Of a DNA stretch of 64,000 nucleotides, positions 25,532 to 36,286 are shown piece by piece. Location of the stretch: NCBI RefSeq assembly GCF_001976065.1, contig NZ_MNAH01000012.1:62001-126000 (forward strand). Direction: 5' to 3'. The translations under genes were made by a program, and so were the position numbers. The notes beneath the pieces were generated by a model. That model saw nothing but the letters and a program-made list of their open reading frames with translations, was not told where the DNA came from and made no database searches. This stretch comes from Pseudomonas putida (GTDB taxonomy: Bacteria; Pseudomonadota; Gammaproteobacteria; Pseudomonadales; Pseudomonadaceae). How positions within the stretch are numbered: the stretch's first letter is position 1; each line of letters starts with the position of its first letter.

Positions 25532-27876
25532 GTCAACACCGTCAAGCCGACCAGAAACCTGTCCCTCGCTACAAACCCTACACAGGCCCGGCCGGAGGTT
25601 GGGGCGCACTGATCAGCGTCGCACAGGCCTGGTTGACCAGTGACAACGCGCTGAAAAATCTGCGCATGATGCTCAAGACCAACAAGAACGGTGGCTTCGA
25701 CTGTCCCGGTTGCGCCTGGGGCGATTCCAACGAAGGCGGCATGGTGATGTTCTGCGAGAACGGCGCCAAAGCGGTGAACTGGGAAGCGACCAAACGCCGC
25801 GTCGACGCTAAGTTTTTTGCCAGGCACAGCGTCACTTCATTGCTGGAGCAAAGCGACTATTGGCTCGAATATCAAGGCCGTCTGACCGAGCCGATGAGCT
25901 ATGACGCCGAGACCGATCGCTACAAGCCGATCAGTTGGGACGCGGCCTTTGCCCTGATCGCCAAGCATCTGAACGGCTTGTCGAGCCCGAACCAGGCCGA
26001 GTTCTACACTTCGGGCCGGGCCAGTAACGAAGCGGCTTTTTTATACCAGCTGTTCGTGCGCGCCTACGGCACCAACAATTTCCCCGACTGTTCGAACATG
26101 TGCCACGAGGCCAGCGGCGTGGCGTTGTCACAAAGTGTCGGCGTCGGCAAAGGCACCGTGACGTTCGACGACTTCGAACACGCCGATGCGATTTTCGTCT
26201 GGGGCCAGAACCCCGGCACCAACCATCCACGGATGCTCGAACCGTTGCGTGAGGCGGTGACACGCGGCGCGCAAGTGGTGTGCATCAACCCGCTGAAAGA
26301 GCGCGGCCTGGAGCGCTTCCAGCACCCGCAACACCCGATCGAAATGCTCACCAACGGCGACAAGCCGACCAACACCGCGTACTTCCGTCCGGCGCTGGGC
26401 GGCGACATGGCGATCATGCGTGGCATGGCCAAGTTCCTGCTGCAATGGGAACGCGACGCACAGAAAGCCGGTGCGCCTGCGGTGTTCGATCACGCCTTCC
26501 TCAATGAGCACAGCGTCAATGTGCTGGAGTACCTGGCCGCCATCGATGAAACCCCATGGGAGCAGATCGTCGAGCAGTCTGGCCTGCCCCTGGTGGAAAT
26601 CGAGCGAGCGGCGCGCATGTACGCCAAGGGCAAGAACGTCATCATGTGCTGGGCCATGGGCATCACCCAGCATCGCCATTCGGTAGCGACCATCCAGGAA
26701 ATCGCCAACCTGATGCTGCTGCGCGGCAACATCGGTCGACCAGGCGCCGGCCTGTGCCCGGTGCGTGGCCACAGCAACGTCCAGGGCGACCGGACCATGG
26801 GCATCAACGAACGGCCACCGGTGGCGTTCCTCGATGCCCTGGAACGACGCTTCCAGCTCAAGGTACCGCGTGACAATGGCCACAATGTGGTCGAAGCGAT
26901 TCATGCCATGGCCGAAGGTCGGGCCAAAGTCTTCATTGGCCTGGGCGGCAACTTCGCTCAAGCCACCCCGGACAGCCCGCGTACCTTCCAGGCCCTGCGC
27001 AACTGCGACCTGACCGTGCAGATCAGCACCAAGCTTAACCGCAGCCATCTGACTCACGGCAAAGACGCCCTGATCCTGCCGTGCCTGGGCCGGACCGACA
27101 TCGATATCCAGACTGAAGGCGCGCAAGCGGTGACTGTCGAAGATTCGTTCAGCATGGTCCACGCCTCCAACGGACAGTTGCAGCCCCTGTCGAACCAGAT
27201 GCGCTCGGAACCGGCGATCCTGGCCGGCATAGCCGCCGCCACCTTGGGCAACCAGCCTGTGGACTGGAACTGGCTGGTGGCCGACTACGGGCGCATCCGC
27301 GACCTGATTGCCGATACCATTCCAGGCTTCAAGGACTTCAACGAAAGGGTCAAGAACCCAGGCGGCTTCTACCTGGGCAACAGCGCCGGCGCACGCAAGT
27401 GGAACACTGCATCCGGCCGGGCCAACTTCCGTCCGAACGCACTGCCCAAGGACCTGGTTCACGAACGCACCCGTGCCACCGGTGTGTTGCCGGACCTGAT
27501 CATGCAATCGATGCGCTCCCACGATCAGTACAACACCACGATCTATGGTCTCAATGACCGCTATCGCGGAGTGAAAGGCCAACGTGATGTGCTGTTCGTC
27601 AACGAAGCCGACATCATTCGCCTGGGCTTCAAGCCGGGGCAGAAGGCTGACATCGTGTCGATCTGGGATGATGGCGTTGTACGCCGAGTGAAGGGCTTCA
27701 CATTGCTGGCGTTTGATATTCCTGCAGGGCAAGCGGCGGCGTACTATCCGGAAGTGAACCCGCTGGTGCCGCTGGAAAGCACAGGGGATGGCAGCCATAC
27801 GCCAACGTCGAAGTTTGTGGCGATCCGGTTGGAAGCGGCGAGTGAGACCGGGTTGATCATGGCGAAGTCTGCCTGA
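25528..27876 (+). CDS. FdhF/YdeP-family molybdopterin oxidoreductase
   Basis: This is a 782-aa molybdopterin-guanine-dinucleotide oxidoreductase of the YdeP branch of formate-dehydrogenase-like enzymes. The N-terminal region has DCPGCAWGD and FCENGAK, where classical enzymes bind a 4Fe-4S cluster. The molybdopterin core includes ASNEAAFLYQLFVRAYGTNN and CSNMCHEASG. The start is GTG at 25528, overlapping the fdhD stop, with GGAG upstream; the frame from 25441 is rejected. The physiological substrate of YdeP is not established, and in E. coli it contributes to acid resistance. It is cytoplasmic (no Tat signal). Confidence 0.9.
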   Translation: MSQHRQADQKPVPRYKPYTGPAGGWGALISVAQAWLTSDNALKNLRMMLKTNKNGGFDCPGCAWGDSNEGGMVMFCENGAKAVNWEATKRRVDAKFFARHSVTSLLEQSDYWLEYQGRLTEPMSYDAETDRYKPISWDAAFALIAKHLNGLSSPNQAEFYTSGRASNEAAFLYQLFVRAYGTNNFPDCSNMCHEASGVALSQSVGVGKGTVTFDDFEHADAIFVWGQNPGTNHPRMLEPLREAVTRGAQVVCINPLKERGLERFQHPQHPIEMLTNGDKPTNTAYFRPALGGDMAIMRGMAKFLLQWERDAQKAGAPAVFDHAFLNEHSVNVLEYLAAIDETPWEQIVEQSGLPLVEIERAARMYAKGKNVIMCWAMGITQHRHSVATIQEIANLMLLRGNIGRPGAGLCPVRGHSNVQGDRTMGINERPPVAFLDALERRFQLKVPRDNGHNVVEAIHAMAEGRAKVFIGLGGNFAQATPDSPRTFQALRNCDLTVQISTKLNRSHLTHGKDALILPCLGRTDIDIQTEGAQAVTVEDSFSMVHASNGQLQPLSNQMRSEPAILAGIAAATLGNQPVDWNWLVADYGRIRDLIADTIPGFKDFNERVKNPGGFYLGNSAGARKWNTASGRANFRPNALPKDLVHERTRATGVLPDLIMQSMRSHDQYNTTIYGLNDRYRGVKGQRDVLFVNEADIIRLGFKPGQKADIVSIWDDGVVRRVKGFTLLAFDIPAGQAAAYYPEVNPLVPLESTGDGSHTPTSKFVAIRLEAASETGLIMAKSA

Positions 27877-27941
27877 CCAAAAACAAAAGATCGTCCGAAC
27901 GCGGTCCGAGCCTGCGGCAGCTCCTAAAACGCCCACAAAAA

Positions 27942-27967
27942 AGGCCGTTTTTTCACAAAAACGGCCT
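27942..27967. terminator. Terminator hairpin after ydeP-like gene
   Basis: An 11-bp stem AGGCCGTTTTT / AAAAACGGCCT has the loop TCAC. The T-rich 5' arm and A-rich 3' arm give a strong T-run only on the minus strand, so it may act mainly against leftward transcription. It is also the only hairpin available for the ydeP-like gene. A short REP-like stretch (CTGCGGCAGCTCC) lies at 27913-27925. Confidence 0.6.
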
Positions 27968-28124
27968 ATCCGAAGTAACTAAAGACCGGCGAAAAACCAT
28001 TAAGTTCCGCCCAAAAAACAGTAACTTATAGAAATGTGCTGAAGTCGTGTTACTCGTCGGATTTCGATTGTCACACCACTGACACGGCCTCAGGATCGCG
28101 TCGTCATCCCCATGAGGTTCCTCC

Positions 28125-28619
28125 ATGAAGTTCTCCTCGATTCTCTTGTTGTCCCTTGGCCTGGTCAGTGGCATTGCCTCTGCTGGCGGCACCACCGAAG
28201 CAGGTGTGGGCGGCGCATTGGGCGGGGTTTTGGGCTCGGTCGTCGGCCAATCGATTGGCGGTAATACAGGTTCCACCATCGGCGCGGCCCTGGGCGGCGC
28301 GGGTGGTAGCGCAGTCGGCGCAGACAAACGCAGCCGTGGCGAAGCCGCCATCGGTGGTGCGTTGGGCGCAGCAGGCGGTAACGTGGTCGGCCGCAGCGTG
28401 GGCGGCACCACCGGCAGCCTGATCGGCTCCGCAGCAGGCGGCGGTGCCGGTGGCGCACTGGGTAACTACATGGGCAACAAGAGCGATGACGACGACGATG
28501 ACGATCGTCGTTATCGTGGCCATGATGATCGTCGTTACTACCGTGACGGCCATCCAGGTCGTGGTCATGCCTATGGCCATCGCAAGCATCACAAGAAGTA
28601 CTACCGCCACCGTCATTGA
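28125..28619 (+). CDS. Glycine-zipper surface/periplasmic protein
   Basis: This 164-aa protein has a signal peptide (cleavage near ASA-GG). About 95 residues follow of glycine-zipper-like repeats (GGALGGVLGSVVGQSIGG and similar), alternating with small loops. The tail holds seven aspartates followed by an Arg/His/Tyr-rich stretch. Glycine-zipper domains of this kind insert into or associate with membranes. The charged tail could bind metals or polyanions, which is speculation. It is monocistronic, with GAGGTTCCTCC before the ATG and a terminator just after. Confidence 0.85.
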   Translation: MKFSSILLLSLGLVSGIASAGGTTEAGVGGALGGVLGSVVGQSIGGNTGSTIGAALGGAGGSAVGADKRSRGEAAIGGALGAAGGNVVGRSVGGTTGSLIGSAAGGGAGGALGNYMGNKSDDDDDDDRRYRGHDDRRYYRDGHPGRGHAYGHRKHHKKYYRHRH

Positions 28620-28644
28620 AACCGGAATGGTTTCGCTGGCAGAT

Positions 28645-28679
28645 AAAAATCGCAGCCCGAGGGCTGCGATTTTTTTTGG
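28645..28679. terminator. Bidirectional terminator
   Basis: AAAATCGCAGCC pairs with GGCTGCGATTTT (loop CGAG), followed by eight Ts on the plus strand. It sits between the convergent glycine-zipper and thioesterase genes. Confidence 0.88.
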
Positions 28680-28684
28680 CTGTT

Positions 28685-29104
28685 TTAAACCACCAGACGC
28701 TCCATCGCACTGCGTAACCCGGCCGGAATCGCCACTGGCTGATTCGAGGCGCGATCGACAAACACGTGCACGAAACGCCCCGCTGCGCAGGCCTCATCTT
28801 CCCCTTGCTTGAATACCGCCAACTCGTACTGCACCGAGCTATTGCCCAACTTTCCGACCCGCAGGCCGACCTCGATCCGGTCCGGGAAGGCGGTGGAGGC
28901 AAAGTAATCGCAGGCTGAACTCACCACGAAACCCACCACCTCGCCCTCATGGATATCCAGGCCGCCGACTTCGATCAGGTAGGTGTTCACCGCCGTATCG
29001 AAGAAGCTGTAGTAGGTGACGTTGTTGACGTGACCATAGGCATCGTTGTCGTGCCAGCGTGTGGTGATGGGTTGGAAGTGTGGGTAGTCGGAGCGCTGGG
29101 GCAT
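28685..29104 (-). CDS. Acyl-CoA thioesterase (4HBT family)
   Basis: This 139-aa hotdog thioesterase has the 4-hydroxybenzoyl-CoA thioesterase pattern TRWHDNDAYGHVNNVTYYSFFD, with the catalytic Asp in the first strand-helix, and EVVGFVVSSACDYFAS. It lies 80 bp after the hydroxyacyl-CoA dehydrogenase gene on the same strand, probably in one operon of acyl-CoA metabolism. Confidence 0.9.
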   Translation of the reverse strand: MPQRSDYPHFQPITTRWHDNDAYGHVNNVTYYSFFDTAVNTYLIEVGGLDIHEGEVVGFVVSSACDYFASTAFPDRIEVGLRVGKLGNSSVQYELAVFKQGEDEACAAGRFVHVFVDRASNQPVAIPAGLRSAMERLVV

Positions 29105-29184
29105 CGGTGTTGGTTCCTGGGGTTGGATGACCAGTTTAAGGAGAAAACCGCGTTATCGCTCTTCGCGAGCAGGCACCAAATCAA

Positions 29185-30411
29185 TCACCTATCAACAAAC
29201 CCTCTACCTTGCGCCGCCAATTCACCAATCAACCGTGCCGGGCTCCAGTGATCACCCTGGCGTGTCTCCAGCGCCAACAGCCGCTGATGAATATCCGCCA
29301 ACCCCTGCTGATCCGCCCAGGCCATCGGCCCGCCTTTATCTGCCGGGAACCCGTATCCGTTGAGGTACACCAGATCGATGTCGTGGGCCGATCCCGCGAC
29401 CCCTTCCTGAAGAATCTTCGCACCCTCGTTGACCAATGCCAGCAGGCAGCGCTCCAGAATTTCCTCCTGGCTTATCTCGCGGCGATGAAAGCCCAGCCCC
29501 TCGCTGACTTCCAGCACCAGCGCGTCGACCTGCGGATCGTGTTCAGCCTGGCGACTGCCCGGCTCATAATGGTAATAGCCATCGCCGCTCTTCTGCCCGA
29601 AACGGCCCCGCTCACACAGACGGTTATCCACTTGCACCTCTGGCGCATCCTGCCCAACTCCGGACAGTTGCCGGGCACGCCATTGCAGATCGACGCCAAC
29701 CACGTCGAACATACGGAATGGCCCCATGGCAAAGCCGAAGCCTTGCAACGCGGCATCGATCTGGTAAGGGTAAGCGCCCTCCAGCAGCATTTTGCGGGCC
29801 TCCAGCACGTAGGTGTTGAGCATGCGATTGCCAATGAAGCCGTCGCAATTGCCCGAGACCACGCTGACCTTGCCCATGCGCTTGCCCAGCGCCAGTGCAG
29901 CATCGATGACTGCCGGTGCAGTCTGGGCACCACGGACGATTTCCAGCAGCTTCATGATGTGCGCCGGGCTGAAGAAGTGCAGGCCCAGGACTTGTTGCGG
30001 ACGGCCAGTCACCGCGGCGATGGCGTCGATGTCCAGTGCCGACGTGTTACTTGCCAGAATGGCTTCAGGTTTGAGCAGGCCGTCCAGCTCGCGGAAGATG
30101 GCCTGCTTGAGTTCCAGGTTTTCGTAGACGGCCTCGATGACCAGATCGACATCGCGGATGGCCGCATAATCAGCGGCAGCCGTGACCCGTGCAATGCGGG
30201 TGTCGGCCTCGGCCTGATCGATGCGTTCTTGCCTAACACTATGGGCATAGGTGTCCGCCACGGTGACCAGGGCCTGCTCAAGCATCTGCGGATTGTTATC
30301 GACCCATTGCACCGCCACCCCGGCGTTGGCCAGGCACATGACAATGCCGCGGCCCATGGTGCCCGCGCCGATCACGGCTGCGCGCTGAATTTTGAACGGT
30401 GTCTGGCTCAT
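29185..30411 (-). CDS. 3-hydroxyacyl-CoA dehydrogenase
   Basis: This 408-aa NAD-dependent enzyme of beta-oxidation type has the Rossmann motif VIGAGTMGRGI, the catalytic HFFSPAHIMKLLEIVRG, and the C-terminal dimerisation domain repeated twice (DGFIGNRMLN and ALVNEGAKILQEG). It is the length of two C-terminal repeats without an enoyl-CoA hydratase domain. The start at 30411 (MSQTPFKIQ) is chosen over the longer 30501 frame, with AAGAGA upstream. It sits with an acyl-CoA thioesterase. Confidence 0.9.
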   Translation of the reverse strand: MSQTPFKIQRAAVIGAGTMGRGIVMCLANAGVAVQWVDNNPQMLEQALVTVADTYAHSVRQERIDQAEADTRIARVTAAADYAAIRDVDLVIEAVYENLELKQAIFRELDGLLKPEAILASNTSALDIDAIAAVTGRPQQVLGLHFFSPAHIMKLLEIVRGAQTAPAVIDAALALGKRMGKVSVVSGNCDGFIGNRMLNTYVLEARKMLLEGAYPYQIDAALQGFGFAMGPFRMFDVVGVDLQWRARQLSGVGQDAPEVQVDNRLCERGRFGQKSGDGYYHYEPGSRQAEHDPQVDALVLEVSEGLGFHRREISQEEILERCLLALVNEGAKILQEGVAGSAHDIDLVYLNGYGFPADKGGPMAWADQQGLADIHQRLLALETRQGDHWSPARLIGELAAQGRGFVDR

Positions 30412-30527
30412 GTTTTGATCTCTTGTTGGCGATCCAAAGACAGCCCCCACCATAGTCAGCCTCCGCGAGTTTTTGAAATTTATTCCTGTGATGAGCGACA
30501 TTCAGCAGATGGATGCGCCCACACGGC

Positions 30528-32456
<1,929 letters not shown>

Positions 32457-32699
32457 AAGCTGTCACTCCGTTGACTGCTGCGATGAGCAAAGCCTAGCCG
32501 GCGATCGCAGCGAGTCGAGAAAAGGTCAGGGGTAAAAAAGATACGGGATGATACAGCGGATGGCTTTGGGAATGCGGCGCCTGGCAAATCGCCTTCGCGG
32601 GCAGCAAAATTCGAAATGACCTACACCCTCTGAGGCGCCTGTAGTCCCTTTCCTCAACAACTGCGCAAAACCTTACAAAACCTGTCGATCTCAGCCGTC

Positions 32700-32729
32700 T
32701 TGTCGCACGACACCACGCCCTTCTATAGT
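32700..32729 (+). promoter_or_regulatory. Sigma-70-like promoter of the 96-aa gene
   Basis: TTGTCG (32700-32705) and TATAGT (32724-32729) are separated by 18 bases. They lie about 70 bp upstream of the ATG at 32801. The rest of the 344-bp gap from 32457 holds no credible gene. Confidence 0.55.
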
Positions 32730-32800
32730 TTCCGGCAAGGCTGAAAACAGTGTCTGGGCCGACCGGGCGCATTTGCCGATTTCCCACAGGACCCACCTCG

Positions 32801-33091
32801 ATGAACCGCCCCGAGCCACTGACCGACCGCTATCGCCCGCTCAAATCCAGCAACAGCGAAACCCCGGTACTGGTGATCGACACCGAGGCCGATCCCCTGG
32901 AAATTCTCGACGCCGCCCGCCAACGCATCCGCGCCGCCAGCGACCTGCTGGAAACCCTGTACTGCCTGTGCTTCAAACAGGCCGACGCCAGCGATATCCC
33001 CAACATCGTCAATGCCCTGTACCTGCTGACCCAGGATGGCAACGAGCTGCTCGACATCGCCCGGCAACGCCTGCCGAAACTCACCGGCTGA
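32801..33091 (+). CDS. Small Pseudomonas-specific protein (DUF3077/DUF6124-like)
   Basis: This 96-aa acidic, helical, cytoplasmic protein contains LVIDTEADPLEILDAARQRIR and ASDLLETLYCLCF, a pattern seen in small multi-copy Pseudomonas proteins of unknown function (DUF3077/DUF6124 type). The assignment is from memory and uncertain. The start at 32801 is preferred to 32750 because the upstream part reads as promoter. An sigma-70-like promoter precedes it. Confidence 0.7.
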   Translation: MNRPEPLTDRYRPLKSSNSETPVLVIDTEADPLEILDAARQRIRAASDLLETLYCLCFKQADASDIPNIVNALYLLTQDGNELLDIARQRLPKLTG

Positions 33092-33108
33092 AGGACACCA
33101 CGATCCCT

Positions 33109-33148
33109 TGTAGGAGCTGGCTTGCCAGCGATGAACGATAACGCGGTC
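33109..33148. repeat. Single REP-like element
   Basis: TGTAGGAGCTGGCTTGCCAGCG followed by GCGGTC is a lone REP of the TAGGAGC type. It lies 18 bp after the 96-aa gene. Confidence 0.65.
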
Positions 33149-33316
33149 CACTGTGGATAAGTCCGTCAGCAACGCCCTCGAACCCTTCAGCCGGCGACGT
33201 TATCGAAGGGACAGGCGGGATCCACAAAATGCGGGTTGCAGCGAAGGGGCAGGGTAAACGAGGCGGAGCTCGAGTGATTTACTATCATTATCTCGGCATC
33301 GCAAATCGCTTTATTG

Positions 33317-33607
33317 ATGATCTACCCTAAAAATGAACAACAAGATCTGACCGCCGACATCTCGATCAATATCGACCTCGGCTGCAACGGCGCCGATGCA
33401 CAACATCTGATCGAAACCCTGGAAGACCACTTCGCCATCGATTTTGTGGACTACGACAGTTATCGCTATTACCACCCTGACGGCTACGATGTATTCCTCA
33501 AGCGCAAAGCCAAGGGTCGCGGCGACAAGGTGCCACTGACCATTGGCATGCTCTACCGGGCAATCAAAGCCCAACGCTGGGACACGGATGAGCTTGAAGG
33601 CCTGTAG
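33317..33607 (+). CDS. DUF1493 family protein
   Basis: This 96-aa protein has the DUF1493 pattern (DLGCNGADAQHLIETLEDHFAIDF, then YHPDGYDVF, then PLTIGMLYRAIKAQRW). The fold is reported to be acyl-carrier-protein-like but lacks the phosphopantetheine serine in the usual position. A TTG three bases upstream at 33314 is an alternative start; I prefer ATG at 33317. No immunity or toxin partner is visible next to it. The following gene is a DMT transporter. Confidence 0.8.
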   Translation: MIYPKNEQQDLTADISINIDLGCNGADAQHLIETLEDHFAIDFVDYDSYRYYHPDGYDVFLKRKAKGRGDKVPLTIGMLYRAIKAQRWDTDELEGL

Positions 33608-33638
33608 CGTCCCCGGCGCATAACGATAAGGACCTTAC

Positions 33639-34505
33639 ATGGACGTTCTGATGGGCTTGCTGGCCGCCTTGCTGTGGGGCGGTACGGATTTTCTGGTGGG
33701 TATGAATGCCCGCGCGGTGGGTGTCAAACGTGCCGTGTATTTTGGTCAGGCGCTGGGCTTTACCATCATGAGCCTGCTGCTGATCGTCTTCCCCGTGTTC
33801 TTACTTCGCTCGATGGCCGCGCCGCTCGAAACCTGGCTGATCGGCGTCGCCGCTGCCGTGTTGACGGTATCTGGCGCGCTGGCCCTGTCCAAGGCCTTCG
33901 CCCTCGGCAAGGCTTCCATCGTCGCGCCGCTGGTGACGTCCTACGGGGTGGTGACCACGCTGCTGTCCTGGGCCGGTGGTGAGCAGATCAGTCTGCTGCA
34001 ATTGCTATGCATTGCGCTGTGCGTCCTTGGCGTCGTTCTCTCCAGTATTCATTCCGACCCGAAGGTGCCCCACACCACACAGGCGAGCAGCTCGATTACT
34101 TATGCGCTGTTGGCGGCGCTGTTCTACGGCACCAGTTTCTGGCTGCAAGGTCGCTTCGTCCTGCCGTCCCTCGGGCCGGTCACGATGCTCTGGCTCGCTT
34201 ACCTGGTGGGCCTGTTGGTGCTGGTGGTGATCGTGCTCAGGATCGACGATGGCTTGAAAATCCCGCCGCTGAAAAACTGCCTGACGCTGACCGGCGCCAG
34301 CCTGATGAACCTCGGTGGTTTTTCATCATTCGCCTGGGGGGCGGTGGCCGGGTCGGTCTCGGTAGTAACGGTAATCAGTACATTGTCAGGCGGGATCGCA
34401 GCGATCCTGGGGTATGTTTTTTTCAAGGAACGGCTGGGGAAGGTACAGGTACTGGGAGTAGTGCTGGTGTTGGTCGGCGCATTCGTTCTACACCTGAAGA
34501 CCTGA
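33639..34505 (+). CDS. DMT-superfamily (EamA) transporter
   Basis: This 288-aa inner-membrane protein has about ten hydrophobic segments in two EamA repeats (residues 1-135 and 150-287). The internal repeat is visible as the recurring ALLWGGTDFL / ALLAALFYGTSFWL pattern at the start of each half. EamA proteins export amino acids or metabolites. The direction and substrate are unknown. The RBS is AAGGACC. A terminator follows, shared with pckA. Confidence 0.9.
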   Translation: MDVLMGLLAALLWGGTDFLVGMNARAVGVKRAVYFGQALGFTIMSLLLIVFPVFLLRSMAAPLETWLIGVAAAVLTVSGALALSKAFALGKASIVAPLVTSYGVVTTLLSWAGGEQISLLQLLCIALCVLGVVLSSIHSDPKVPHTTQASSSITYALLAALFYGTSFWLQGRFVLPSLGPVTMLWLAYLVGLLVLVVIVLRIDDGLKIPPLKNCLTLTGASLMNLGGFSSFAWGAVAGSVSVVTVISTLSGGIAAILGYVFFKERLGKVQVLGVVLVLVGAFVLHLKT

Positions 34506-34518
34506 ACCGTCGCTCACA

Positions 34519-34546
34519 AAAAAGCCGCCCCGAAGGGCGGCTTTTT
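34519..34546. terminator. Bidirectional terminator, DMT gene / pckA
   Basis: A perfect 12-bp stem AAAAAGCCGCCC / GGGCGGCTTTTT with the loop CGAA gives T-runs on both strands. It lies between convergent genes. Confidence 0.92.
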
Positions 34547-34565
34547 CATGGCTTCAAACCAACAC

Positions 34566-36107
34566 TTACAACTTTGGACCCGCAGCCTTGATCGCGTCGC
34601 TCACGTCGAACTTCTTGAAGTTCTCGATGAACAGGCCGGCCAGTGCTTTGGCGGCTTCGTCGTAGGCGGCTTTATCAGCCCAGGTGTTGCGTGGGTTCAG
34701 CAGGCCAGTCTCAACGCCCGGCACGGCCACTGGCACGTCGAGGTTGATGGTGTCCAGGTGCTCGGTTTCGGTACCGATCAGTGCGCCGCTCTGAATCGCT
34801 GCGATCACCGCACGGGTGGTCGGGATGTTGAAGCGCTTGCCGACGCCGTAGCCACCACCGGTCCAGCCGGTGTTGACCAGGTAGACCTTGGAGCCGAAGC
34901 CGCGGATGCGCTTGATCAGCAGCTCTGCGTATTCGCCAGCCGGACGCGGGAAGAACGGTGCGCCGAAGCAGGTGGAGAAGGTCGACTTGATGCCGGTGCC
35001 CGAACCCATTTCAGTCGAGCCCACCAGAGCGGTATAGCCGGACAGGAAGTGGTAGGCCGCTTGTTCTTCGTTGAGGATCGACACTGGCGGCAGTACGCCG
35101 GTCAGGTCGCAAGTCAGGAAGATGACAGCATTCGGCTCGCCACCCAGGTTCTTCTCGGAACGCTTGGCAACGTGCTCCAGCGGGTAGGCGGCACGGCTGT
35201 TCTGGGTCAGGCTGACATCGGCGTAGTCGGCGTGCTTGGCATCATCGATAACGACGTTTTCCAGGACCGCACCGTGCTTGATGGCTTTCCAGATGACCGG
35301 CTCGTTTTTCTCGGACAGGTCGATGCACTTGGCATAGCAACCGCCTTCGATGTTGAACACAACGCCTTCGCCCCAGCCGTGTTCGTCGTCACCGATCAGG
35401 TAACGGCTTTCGTCAGCGGACAGGGTGGTCTTGCCGGTACCGGACAGACCGAAGAACAGGGTCACGTCGCCTTCTTCGCCGATGTTGGCAGCGCAGTGCA
35501 TTGGCAGCACGTCGGCGGCCGGCAGCAGGAAGTTCTGCACCGAGAACATGGCTTTCTTCATTTCACCGGCATAACGCATGCCTGCGATCAGCACTTTCTT
35601 CTGTGCGAAGTTGATGATCACGCAACCGTCGGAGTTGGTGCCGTCACGCTCTGGAACGCATTCGAAGTTGGCAACGTTGAGTACTTGCCACTCTTCACGA
35701 CCCGCCGGGTTGTACTGGGCCGGGTTGATGAACAGGCAACGACCGAACAGGTTCTGCCAGGCAGTCTGGGTGGTCATCTTCACGGCCAGGTAGTGCTCGG
35801 AAGCCGCACCTACATGTACGTGGGAAACGAAGTGCTCTTGCGCGTTGTTGAACGCCTCGACGCGATTCCACAGGGCATCGAACTTGTCGGCCGGGAACTT
35901 GCGGTTGATCGGGCCCCAGGCGATGGCGGCCGAAGTGGACGGTTCTTCAACAATGAAACGATCGACTGGCGAACGGCCGGTACGGTGACCGGTACGAACA
36001 ACCAGTGCGCCGGTATCGGCAAGCTCGCCTTCACCGCGGTTGAGGGCTTCTTTAACCAGATCATCAACACTCAGATCGGTGTACACGGCGTTATTGGCTT
36101 GCGTCAT
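34566..36107 (-). CDS. pckA: Phosphoenolpyruvate carboxykinase (ATP)
   Basis: This 513-aa gluconeogenic enzyme converts oxaloacetate and ATP to phosphoenolpyruvate, ADP and CO2. Visible motifs are the kinase-1a P-loop GLSGTGKTTLS, the metal/substrate site VINFAQKKVLIAGMRYAGEMKK, and FSTCFGAPFFPRPAGEYAELL. The length is normal for the ATP-type enzyme. It is transcribed leftward after hslO with a 179-bp gap, so probably has its own promoter. Confidence 0.97.
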   Translation of the reverse strand: MTQANNAVYTDLSVDDLVKEALNRGEGELADTGALVVRTGHRTGRSPVDRFIVEEPSTSAAIAWGPINRKFPADKFDALWNRVEAFNNAQEHFVSHVHVGAASEHYLAVKMTTQTAWQNLFGRCLFINPAQYNPAGREEWQVLNVANFECVPERDGTNSDGCVIINFAQKKVLIAGMRYAGEMKKAMFSVQNFLLPAADVLPMHCAANIGEEGDVTLFFGLSGTGKTTLSADESRYLIGDDEHGWGEGVVFNIEGGCYAKCIDLSEKNEPVIWKAIKHGAVLENVVIDDAKHADYADVSLTQNSRAAYPLEHVAKRSEKNLGGEPNAVIFLTCDLTGVLPPVSILNEEQAAYHFLSGYTALVGSTEMGSGTGIKSTFSTCFGAPFFPRPAGEYAELLIKRIRGFGSKVYLVNTGWTGGGYGVGKRFNIPTTRAVIAAIQSGALIGTETEHLDTINLDVPVAVPGVETGLLNPRNTWADKAAYDEAAKALAGLFIENFKKFDVSDAIKAAGPKL

Positions 36108-36286
36108 GAGGTTCCCCGTCGGCCAGTGGCCGAGTGCTCCAAACGTTTTGTAGTAGAAAGTCGTGCACTACTACCGCGAAAAAAGTGGGCCGGATTATGC
36201 CAGAAAAGCCCAAAAAAAGTAGGGCCCTCCCGTCGTAACGGCGCTATTACGCCACTTTCCAGTGAATTTACCTGCGCTGAACCGTT

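Noticed and set aside
26128..27936. A 602-codon minus-strand ORF opposite the YdeP-like gene
   Set aside because: It is a shadow of a well-conserved molybdo-enzyme.
33314..33316. TTG as the start of the DUF1493 gene
   Set aside because: An ATG follows immediately at 33317 and adds nothing to the conserved region.
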